A stretch of 64,000 bases of DNA, from NCBI GenBank assembly GCA_035772405.1, contig JAYKKM010000209.1, positions 2,212,001-2,276,000 of the forward strand, given 5' to 3'. Each line of letters starts with the position of its first letter. The first letter of the stretch is position 1. The translations under genes and the position numbers were made by a program. Shown here in pieces: positions 11,220 through 20,189 of the stretch. The stretch is from Chrysogorgia sp. JL179-B06. Lineage: Eukaryota; Cnidaria; Anthozoa; Scleralcyonacea; Chrysogorgiidae. Under the pieces are notes generated by a model. It ran no database searches. It worked only from the letters and a program-made list of their open reading frames with translations, and had not been told where the DNA came from.

Positions 11220-12040
11220 GAGTACCCACAACGCAACCAAGCTGCAGATATTGATGAAGACCCCACTGATGGCATCCAACAAGTTTCAGGTTCACCAAAC
11301 CGCGGTCATTTGAGCGTCGAAATTTAAAGTTATTTATGCAACAGAAAATTACATCAATTGATGTTCAGCTGGAGAACGTTAAGTGAGATAATGTAGAAAA
11401 AAACCGGGAGAGTGTGCGAGTAATTGTGGATGCTGTGATTATCTGTCCCAGCCAAAATGTCAGTTATCAAGGACATTGAGATGATTCCCAGCATGTGGAT
11501 GATGTGAGTTTAAATTCAGGTAATTTCATTGAAATCCTCAAGTTTGGTAAAAGATATGCCAACAAGTCGACCATCGAACAATGATCGCCCAAAACAACTC
11601 AAAACTAGATCATGAACAGATGTGGCGAGATGATAACTTAACGAATTGTAGCAGAGATAAAAAAGCCAAGTTCTTTGCAGTATTAGCTGATGAGGCGACA
11701 GATTGTTCTAACAAAGAGCAGATGGCTGTGGTTATTCGGTTTGTAGACGAGGAACTAATCATCCGGGAAGCGTTTCTAGGGTTTGTTCCATGTGAACTTG
11801 GTTCATCTGGGGAGGCAGTTGCTGATAGGATTGTGAACTTTGTGGAAGGCTTGGGCTTGAGTATTGAATTTTGTCATGGTCAGGGTTATGACGGTGCAGG
11901 GAATATGGCAGGCAGGGTGTCAGGTGCTGCTGCAAGAATTCTAAGTCTCAACGAGAAAGCATTTACATGCATTGCGGTTCTCATGTCTTGAATTTGTCTG
12001 CGGCATCTTCTTGTACCTTGAAGCTGGTTACGAACATGAT
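11220..12040 (+). pseudogene. hAT transposase, left half (hAT-1)
   Basis: Remnants of a ZMYM-type hAT transposase start with RRNLKLFMQQKITSIDVQLE and a degenerate GH-x-DDSQ block near 11.46 kb. An open frame at 11581-11991 follows, with FFAVLADEATDCSNKEQMAV (first catalytic Asp region) and CHGQGYDGAGNMAG (second). A further HCGSHVLNLSAAS block is reached after a frameshift at about 11.97 kb. The coding sense stops at 12040, where a LINE is inserted. It resumes in the same frame after 16612. The two halves formed one transposase before the LINE arrived. In-frame stops make it non-functional. Confidence 0.75.
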
Positions 12041-12295
12041 GATTGATTGATGATTTAATACTTGAAACTCGCAGCCTTAGTAATCACATTCGGCTGAATA
12101 ACGTTAAGTTTTACAACAATAAATTAAAAAGATAATAGAAGCTATTTAGCTAGATATTTACATGGATTAAGAACACTTTAAATGTATTATTTATATTCTA
12201 TATATTTACTGGAATTACAGTTAATAAAATCGTTTTAAAATCTAATTGTCTTGAAATTAGGAACCTGAAATTTTCTTCTTCTTCTTAGAGATACC

Positions 12296-15091
12296 TCAGT
12301 GGTTTAATGCGGGTAATAAATGATGTAACTTGTTCTGTGAATCATTAACAATATTTTTAAAAAGTTTATTCGTCAGGTTTTGTCTTCGGTCGACCAGCGA
12401 CATGAGATTTAGTTCATTAAGTGCATTTTGATAACAATGACCAGGAAGAATTATTCTACAGGCCCTTTTTTGCAGTTTTTCGAGGTCATCGGAAAGGTAT
12501 TTTGGAAGAGGATCATGAAACACTTCGCACGCATATTCAACAACTGGGCGAATGCAAGTAACATAAAACAGTAGGAGGTCCTTTTGTGGTAATTTAGCTC
12601 GTTTCAATTGTCTCAAAAAATATAAGCGAGATGAAACTTTCTTGCATACATTCTCGATATGTGTGTTCCATTTAAGATCATCGGAGATGAATAGCCCTAA
12701 CAGTTTTACTGACGGGACCACTTCAATATCTTTATTGTTGATAACAACAGGGGCGAATTCGGAATTTGTAAATGAGAAGCTAATACGAAGTTCCTTACAC
12801 TTGGATTCCTTCAGCTGCATACCATCACTTATAGACTTCGCAGCGAATTCGTTAACATAAGTTTGCATTGCACTAGATTGATGTTTGTTGACAATTTCGG
12901 ACAAGGTTGAGTCATCAACGTATTTCCAAAGGCTCACGTCACCAGCAACATCAAGATCGTTCATCATGACTAAAGAAAGCCAGCGACCTAATTTTGTCCC
13001 CTGCGGGACACCTGCCGGTACAGTTTTCCATTCGGAAACACAGTCATCACTCAGCTTAACTCTTTGGCTTCGATCTGTTAAAAAATCAAAAATCCAATGC
13101 AGTGTGGTTTTGGGGATATCGTAGTTTGATAATTTATCCGACAGAATGTGGTGATCTATCATGTCAAAAGCTTTACGAAAGTCAAAGAGCAAAACTCTAT
13201 TTGTGAAGCCATTGCCGTCTGTGGTTTTATTCCAAGAGTGCAGCATGCTTATTAGGGCATGCTTAGTGCTTGAGTTTGGGATGGATCCGAATTGCCTTTT
13301 ATCAATCTTAGCTAAAACTGCAGGTTTTAGGTGTCGTTCAACAACAAAGTCTTCGGCTAATTTTGATAAAATTGGGGTCAAGGATATCGGACGTAAGTGA
13401 TTGTTTATATCTGTTATGGGTTTCGTCTTAGGGATAGCGACAATATCAGCCTCCTTCCAAGATTTCGGGACACGACATTCACGATAAGAACAATTTAGAA
13501 TCTCTTTGACTGGAAGCTCTAGGATATCTGCGTTCTCTTTTAATACCCATGTTGGTATTCCATCAGGGCCGTGGGCTTTCCTTGGATTGAGCTTTGAGAG
13601 TTTTTCAAACACGTCCCCTGTGGTAATTGTAATAGTAGATTCGTTTGGTGAAATTGATACAAAGTTCTGATGGTACTCTGGAGTCAGGGGTACAAACTCT
13701 GCCATTGGGGATAAAAAGGCATCATTTATCTCATTTGCTACTGTAATCTTTTCTGTTTTTGTATGATGTTCACTGGGTCTTAAGGCTTTGAGGATTACAT
13801 CGCTATTTCCCCCAGCAGAATTTACACCACTAAGCTTCTTAACTTCATTCCACCAAGAGGATGGTTTGCATTGTTTGAGATGTTTTACGCTATTCTCATA
13901 ATACTTTGCGTGACAGATTTTCCTTTCACGGTTAACTCTGTTTCTCAAGTATTTAAATTTGTGAATGTTCCCCTGATTGAGGGCTTTTTGGCGTTTCGTA
14001 ATCAGTGTAGATAATTCTGGGTTCATCCAAGGAGGTTCATTACACCGAACTATAGTAGAACGTAATGGAACGATGAGGTCCAAACCAGTTGTTATGATAG
14101 TTTCCAAAAGGGAAGATTTCCCCTCACAAGAAATGACTTTATCAAACATATTGGGAATATCCAACAGTTCTAAATATTTACGAAATGCAAGACGAGAGCT
14201 CGGTCGTAAGTCTCTTTTCCTCACCACCAACTTTTGTACCTTATGAAGCTGGTGTTGATTTTTCGGTTTTAACTCTATAGACATATGGTCAGAGAGGCCA
14301 AAAAGGTGCATATCTTACAGGTTGATCATAGAAATTGTGTAGATTTGTTAGAACGAGATCGAGGGTATTCCTACCTCGCGTAGAAAAGTTGATAAGTTGT
14401 CGTAAATTATAGTTATGTTTTAGACTTGAAATATTCAGTCTATTAAAATCACCCAAGATGATAAATCCACAATTAGAGAAACGAGATTCCAACACTGAAA
14501 GACAGTTCGATAAATAATTTATCATTGATGGAGCATCCGCACTAGGGGGTGATAAACAGTACCAATGACTAAATTGTTAAATCCTCTAGGTAATCTAGAC
14601 ATGCGCATGCTAATCCATAGAATCTCGAACAAATCGTTACTGATATCTTCTATCGTCTCGAAGTTAATTGTGTCTTCAATATACGTGCAAACACCTCCAT
14701 GTTGAACATTAGTTCTGTCTCTGCAGATGAGGTTATATCCCTGAAGATTGACTACATTGTCATGTATATGATTCTGTAACCAGGTCTCAACTATACTTAT
14801 AAATTGGTATTTTCCACGTCGGACAATTTCACGTACTTCATCAATCTTGGGAGCTAATGACATTACGTTAGATAGAAAAAAGGTAGGAACATGAGCAGCT
14901 TTTGGATTTTTGCTAGTGGTGTTCGTTACATCAATCGAAGTACAATTTAATAGATTGTGTCCTTTGGAAAAGGAAACAGTATCATTGATACTGTTACATC
15001 GACTAGTGATACGAACAGGAATTGTACGTGAAGTAGCGTTAAGATTTAGTTCCTCGTCAACCGATGAACTAAATTCAAATAATGAATCCAT
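12296..15091 (-). CDS. LINE-1 ORF2: endonuclease-reverse transcriptase (two 1-base frameshifts)
   Basis: ORF2 starts at an ATG at 15091, inside the end of ORF1. Segment 15091-14522 has FLSNVMSLAPKIDEVREIV and the catalytic IVETWLQ. Segment 14525-14289 has the GDFNRLNI motif. Segment 14311-12296 has GLSDHMSI and then an open 671-codon reverse transcriptase with HLRPISLTPILSKLAE, LLFDFRKAFDMIDHH, PAGVPQGTKLG and the catalytic LWKYVDDSTLSE. The breaks are a one-base change in a C run near 14545 and another in a T run near 14305. Both are in homopolymers, so sequencing error is possible. The enzyme would nick target DNA and prime reverse transcription there. The gene may be almost functional. Confidence 0.85.
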
Positions 15092-16593
15092 TCTTGTCGT
15101 GGTAGGTGTGGATGAGGAGGTGGTCGAAGGGGGTGTTTCCGAAAAGGAGCATTTATTTTACGTGTTTTGGTGTGGTATACTTTGATTACAGGCTCGTCAT
15201 CATCATCTAACACTTTATAAGAATCTATATCAGTTGGTATCACACACCTAGAACCTCCGTTGAATTGATTTGGTGCATCGATCAAAGGCAGAGTTCTAAA
15301 TTTAAGCTTATTTACTGTGTTTGTAGCTTCCTCCGTAGATCCACCATTTGTAGCTGGAAAGCTCTTTGGTTTTTCATCGCGTGGTGACGGCTTAATACCA
15401 TCATTTAATTCACCTTTGTTTTCCCGATTATTAGTAGCTTTAAAATCGGTATAGCTACTATATTGTTGTGTAGAACAGCTACCACGGTTGGAGTTAAAGT
15501 CTTTTCGACGAGATTTTACTACATTTGCATTCGTGCTGGATATTATAGCAGACTTAATAACCTTATTTTTTACCATACAAGTACATGTAGTTGATTGGTT
15601 GGCATTTCTTTGACTGTGATTAATTAGTTCCAGTCTGTCGAGCTGGCATTGTGTACTCACATTTCGACTAGCTTCCGATGAGTTATTTGAATTAATTTGA
15701 ATAATTTCTTCACTTAAGCGTTTGTTTGTCATTTCAATCGACTCTAATGTATTCTGTAATGAGGCAATTGTATTATTTAGTTCTCCTACTTCTCTGTTTC
15801 TCCCCTCAACAATGATAAACATATCATTCTCGAGCTCTTTACATCGTTCCCTTTCTTTTAACAAATCTTGCTTTAAACATGTTATTTCGTCTCTTTCGCT
15901 TGACTTTTTTAATACACGAATTTGAGATTCAATGTTTGACTCAATCTGCTTTTGCATGATTACCATATCGAGCTTTATCCCTTCGATGTCGGCAGCAAGC
16001 AAATTACATCGACAATTACTGTCAAATCCTTGTAATATAATGCTAGAAGTCGAAGTAGAAGTAGATCTCACCTCATTTTGTTCCACAGAAAGGGCTTCAT
16101 TCTCATGTCCATATTTAGCTTTTTTCGTAGGCACTTCAAAAGTTGACTTCAGTGATGCATTAAGGCCGTTTGAAGACTTCGAGTTCTTTGCATTATCACT
16201 TGTTGAAGACGAACAGACTTTAATCAGCATATCAGCGAACTCCAAACTAGTCGTTCCTTTCAATATTAAGGTGTTTTGATTTCCGGGGTACCACGTTAAT
16301 GTTAAGTCCAGATAAGAGCAAGTAAACATTTTAGAACTACCACCGGGAGAAGTCCAAATACCGAGCAGTTGAATACCATTTTCGACAAAATGTTTCAGCG
16401 ATTCTAGCTTTCCGGCCCATTTGAAGCGTTTGCCATCATAACTAAGATATGAGCAATATTTGTGTTTATTAATTTCATAAGGATCAGCGATTTTAGTAGA
16501 TTTATTCAGAATATTCAAGGAGCTCACTTTAGTATGACTCATCGCCATCATAAATGGTGATAATGTTTGTGTAACTTCTGATTTTTTCAACAA
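15046..16593 (-). CDS. LINE-1 ORF1 (RNA-binding/coiled-coil type protein)
   Basis: This is an uninterrupted 515-codon frame 5' of ORF2. The N-terminal third contains a compact globular-looking region (KYCSYLSYDGKRFKWAG, later GIWTSPGGSSKMFTCSY and LTWYPGNQNTLIL) that I cannot assign. Residues about 215-310 are heptad-rich (LKQDLLKERERCKELEND and onwards), a likely coiled coil as in LINE ORF1 trimers. The rest is S/T/N-rich and basic. No CCHC knuckle is visible. It overlaps ORF2 by 46 bp in a different frame, so ORF2 may be reached by reinitiation. A TTG/ATG choice affects only the first residues: MAMSHTK is an alternative start. Confidence 0.75.
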   Translation of the reverse strand: MLKKSEVTQTLSPFMMAMSHTKVSSLNILNKSTKIADPYEINKHKYCSYLSYDGKRFKWAGKLESLKHFVENGIQLLGIWTSPGGSSKMFTCSYLDLTLTWYPGNQNTLILKGTTSLEFADMLIKVCSSSTSDNAKNSKSSNGLNASLKSTFEVPTKKAKYGHENEALSVEQNEVRSTSTSTSSIILQGFDSNCRCNLLAADIEGIKLDMVIMQKQIESNIESQIRVLKKSSERDEITCLKQDLLKERERCKELENDMFIIVEGRNREVGELNNTIASLQNTLESIEMTNKRLSEEIIQINSNNSSEASRNVSTQCQLDRLELINHSQRNANQSTTCTCMVKNKVIKSAIISSTNANVVKSRRKDFNSNRGSCSTQQYSSYTDFKATNNRENKGELNDGIKPSPRDEKPKSFPATNGGSTEEATNTVNKLKFRTLPLIDAPNQFNGGSRCVIPTDIDSYKVLDDDDEPVIKVYHTKTRKINAPFRKHPLRPPPHPHLPRQEWIHYLNLVHRLTRN

Positions 16594-16612
16594 CTCTCAT
16601 AAACGACATGAT

Positions 16613-17035
16613 CTTTTAAAGAAAAAGATCAAAGAGTTGTTTCCAAATTCTGCCCACGAAACACTCTAACGTGTATCGTACTAGGTTGGTTGCTAGAATT
16701 AATGGGTTGTCTGTCTTTAGAAAGGATTATGTGGCGATAGTGGCTACAGTTGAGGAGATTGGGAACAACGTTGGAGGTCATTGGAACAACGAGTCGCATG
16801 TAATGGCCTTGGCATTAAGCATTCTATTTCATTCCAATTTGTTCTTGTTTTTGTTTCTCAATGTCTTGAAGTTACCAAACCCCTGACGAAGCAATTTCAT
16901 GCAGTTTCACTTGATTCTGGCACAGTAACAAGTGAAGAGGACAAAATTGCAGAGGTCGACGTTGAACCTGTGGCTAGTGTAGCTTCAAAATCTCACCAAA
17001 AAAAAGCAAAAAAATCGTCGAGGTCACCGAGCTAG
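16613..17035 (+). pseudogene. hAT transposase, right half (hAT-1)
   Basis: Following the LINE's right flank, the plus strand reads YRTRLVARINGLSVF, then WNNESHVMALALS and, after a frameshift, VTKPLTKQFHAVSLDSG. This is the segment that follows the second catalytic aspartate in ZMYM-type hAT transposases. The frame at 16611 is the same as that of the left half at 12021-12040 once the 7-bp duplication is collapsed. It then fades into lysine/serine-rich sequence. The C-terminal dimerisation domain is missing. Confidence 0.7.
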
Positions 17036-17145
17036 TAGAGAAACTACTGAACTACATCAAGAGTACAAAACGCAGTGCGAGTTTAATGACCTGCAGAGCA
17101 TGTACACTGAGATTCGTCGATGTGTGACGAAATATTCACACTGGT

Positions 17146-17663
17146 GATTGTGTTGAATGTTTAAAAAAATTGCCCCGCATAACCTGCCTCAGATCAGTTA
17201 CTTTTAAAAACCCCAAGAGTTGTTTTGAATGTTTTCAAAGAAAAATTACCAAACAATGCATTAATGGACTATATCTCAATTTTTGACAGTTCCATTTGTT
17301 GGGTTTTGTTTCCAAAAGTATGAGTCATATCACTTATATTTTTAAACAAGATATTCGGACTTTAGTCTGTGCTAGCAAACATTAAAAAAGGACTCACTTG
17401 AAAACACTCTAGGCTCGCTCGAAAATAATCGAGAATCGTTTCAGAAATAAAAGTGATATGGCTCACCCGACAATGGAGCTGTCAAAAGTTGAGATATAGT
17501 CATTAGGCAGCGTCATTAGTGCATTGAAATAGAATAGTTGAATGACTTATCGTTTGGTAATTCTTCTATGAAAACATTCAAAACAAATCTTCGGGTTTTT
17601 AACAGTAACAGATCTGAGGCATGTTACATGGGGCAATATTTTTTAAAACTTTTAACACAATAT
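17146..17663. mobile_element. Foldback-type MITE with ~200-bp inverted arms
   Basis: The arm at about 17146-17340 (starting ATTGTGTTGAATG, with GCCTCAGATCAGTTAC inside) is inverted at about 17447-17663 (ending CATGTTACATGGGGC, then AACACAAT). The arms flank a loop of about 105 bp. The right arm has an extra stretch of about 45 bp. No coding capacity is present. The structure would form a long hairpin when single-stranded. Confidence 0.75.
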
Positions 17664-17869
17664 CTGCGAGATATGAGCCTGTTTTGAAGAGTGTTTTGTT
17701 TCCAACTTTTGTTGGGTACCGTGCTTTGTTCTGCATATTCTTTAGTCATGAGTCATCGCTAAAACATTAACAGAAAAGAAACTAAAAGGAATACAGCCTT
17801 CAACAGAAACGAGAAGACCTTAGAACAATTGTTGAAAGCTTGTTCATACCTCAACCGCCTAACAATCAG
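17664..17869. other. Spacer without a recognised feature
   Basis: Short AT-rich spacer between the foldback element and a LINE 3' end. Nothing recognisable. Confidence 0.4.
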
Positions 17870-18112
17870 TTGAACACCTATGTTTTAAGAACTACCTTTT
17901 TAAATTAGCTTATGATTGTTAGTTTTATTTGTGACATTAAATTATACTACATATGTATATATTTCCTAATCTAATGTTTTTAGAAATGCTTGTAAATTTA
18001 TAGTAGTTTTATTAGTCATCTCCATTACTGTATATAATCAACTTTTTAGAAATACCTGTAAGCGCATAGAGATTTTAAGATGCGCATATAAGAAAGTATG
18101 TTATTATTATTA
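17870..18112 (+). pseudogene. LINE 3'-end fragment with (TTA)n tail
   Basis: The frame near 17888 reads KNYLFKLAYDC and a stop. This matches the LKTYLFKLAF terminus of the LINE at 31.85 kb. A UTR of about 200 bp with GATGCGCATATAAG follows and ends in (TTA)n at 18101-18114. It is a 5'-truncated insertion of the same LINE family as the 31.7-32.6 kb copy. Confidence 0.6.
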
Positions 18113-18114
18113 TT

Positions 18115-18646
18115 AACACTTGAAAACATGTGTAATGACTCCATCTATATTTTTAACATTTCTTTAGTCCTTCTATAATAAATTAAAATACATTATGAAA
18201 AATCTTTCGTATTTAAGTGTATTTTTGAAACCTTGTTTTTAAAAATATATCGTTGTTTTTTTCACAGTGGGTTCATATTATACTGTATGATTCTTTACTT
18301 GTAATAAATTAGCAAAACATTACATACATGTATTTACATTTTATATATCATCCTGTTCAGTCTATACTTTTCACTTTATAACATATCTAAACGTAAAACA
18401 TTGGTGTAGCCAGGAATTGCAGGACTTTTGGACTATTGCTCTATGAAGTATGACATTTCTACAGGGGTGTGGAGGCATACCTACAAAAATGAATTTTGCA
18501 AAGCCCAGGAGTGCATTTCCTGCAATTTCTGCAAGGAATTATCCCAAAACTTTAATCTGCAAGACCTGGTGATATTCATACGGTGGCCCATAAGGGACAA
18601 CACCACAGAGTAAATATTACAAAAAAAAGCAATGCACTGCAACAAA
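18115..18646. other. No recognisable gene
   Basis: AT-rich sequence. A short frame at 18428-18613 shows no family resemblance and no conserved splice context. Confidence 0.4.
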
Positions 18647-18654
18647 ACGAAATA

Positions 18655-19319
18655 CAGGGGCGTAGGAAGCTTTCTAAACTTGGGGGGGCCCGACCAAAGC
18701 AAAATTTTCGTTGTACCTGTCAGTGGGGAAGCTAGTCCCAAATGGGTGGTCATGATAACTATTAATCCGAGCGCCGTAGTCGTGAGGCTTTCTGGGAGAG
18801 GGAGGTAGGCCCCGAAAAATTTTGAAATCTAGATTCCCGCGAATGGCATTTCCTGCATTCTGAGCAGTGATTTTCAGCTCAAAAGTTTATAAAATTTCAT
18901 ATTTTGGACTGTGGTGGGCCCCAAGCAGGCCCCAAACAATGACACACCCTGCTCTCCCGCTGTGAGCAGTAGGCCCCAATCGAATAGTTTTCCCGGGTTA
19001 GAATTTGAGCCATGTCATCGAGTCCGACATGGACATTGAGGACGTTTTTTTCAACCGGGGCTACCTTTTAGCCTCAATCGTTCTGAGATTTCTGCCCTTC
19101 TGCTTAGTTAAAAAAGAAATCCCAGCTTTAGGCTGCATAAACTAGAGAAATATTAGTACTTTAGTATAGGAAGATGTTGTTTTCGAACATCTATCGAATT
19201 CAATTTTTTTGCTGCAATTTTTCTTTCAAATTCAATTATTTTTGGGGGGCCAAAAGCTATTCTGGCCCCCCTTTTATAATATTAGGGGGGCTGCAGCCCC
19301 CCCACTTCCTACACCCCTG
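18655..19319. mobile_element. hAT-type MITE, 665 bp
   Basis: The left end is CAGGGGCGTAGGAAG and the right end is its inverse with one mismatch, CTTCCTACACCCCTG. Both are followed inward by G/C homopolymer runs. The flanking octamers ACGAAATA (18647-18654) and ACGTAATA (19320-19327) agree at 7 of 8 positions, as expected for an aged hAT 8-bp target-site duplication. The CAGGG-type end also fits hAT. No transposase is encoded; a hAT enzyme would be needed in trans. Confidence 0.8.
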
Positions 19320-19327
19320 ACGTAATA

Positions 19328-20180
19328 CATTGCAAACACAATAAAATCACACTGCAAACAAAATAAAAAATGTTATTGCACTGTTGTCGGTAGTTGGTTG
19401 TCTGATTTTGTTGCAGGCACATATGATGTGAGTGTAAACAGCTTACCAATCCGAATACTCGGTTTATAATGAATCCGGAAACATTTACGAATCCGGAAAC
19501 TTTTGCTCTAGTGTAAACGTGGTCTAAGTGGACCTGAAGTATTTGTTTATATTTTGGGTCTGCTCTGGGTTTTTTATGTGTTAATACCGGATGTATAAAT
19601 TATTTCTAACAAATATCTCAATATATAATTCTATTACTTCACTATCAAACTCCCTCATTCATAATGGTGATGAGTCGCACGGGTGGTAGTATCAGTGCTT
19701 CTTTATAATATTTTGACAAAGTACAGTAGACCTCAGGAGGTGTTCAGCCTATCCCGGTATGCTTTGCACATGAGTTCTGGAAGGAAAACAATATGGCGTC
19801 GTATTTTGTCCTCATGAAACCGCATTAGGAAACTCGTTATTCGTGGCTGGAATTTAAAATTATGTCGTGAAATTATTTCCAACAAACAAATTTATGACTA
19901 ATTAACAGCGAGTGTAATGCATCCCATCGTCTTGACATATTGTGATTGGATAGAAACAGATTATTCTGACGTACATAAATTATCAAGAAGGTGAGTCCGT
20001 TTGATCAACTTAATGTATTACAATGAAAGCGAAGCTTTAATAAGCCAAATGCGCATGCGTGTGTTTAAAGTGAAACTACAATATAACTAGTAATCGAAAC
20101 AGCGAAAAGTCTCCATCGTTTATGTATTTATTTTTTCGCTCAATTTATGAACACTTGCGTTGTTTGGAATGGCGTTCAGC
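19328..20180. other. No recognisable gene; 5' flank of copy 2
   Basis: Unassigned AT-rich sequence leading into the first Myb/SANT-like exons of the copy-2 gene. It could hold its promoter but no motif stands out. Confidence 0.4.
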
Positions 20181-20189
20181 AGTAGGAGT

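Larger units (their letters stand above)
12041..16605 (-). mobile_element. Near-complete APE-type (CR1/L2-like) LINE inserted into hAT-1
   Basis: The element is about 4.57 kb, minus strand, with ORF1, an endonuclease and a reverse transcriptase. Its 3' end (low coordinate) carries a short (ATCA)n tail. The 7-bp sequence ACATGAT flanks it at 12034-12040 and 16606-16612, consistent with a target-site duplication. The hAT reading frame continues across when the LINE and one flank are ignored. This is the best-preserved autonomous element in the window: ORF1 is uninterrupted and ORF2 has only two single-base homopolymer frameshifts. Confidence 0.85.

Noticed and set aside
12642..14246. Plus-strand frames of 72-89 codons opposite LINE-1 ORF2
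   Set aside because: Shadows of the long minus-strand polymerase frame.
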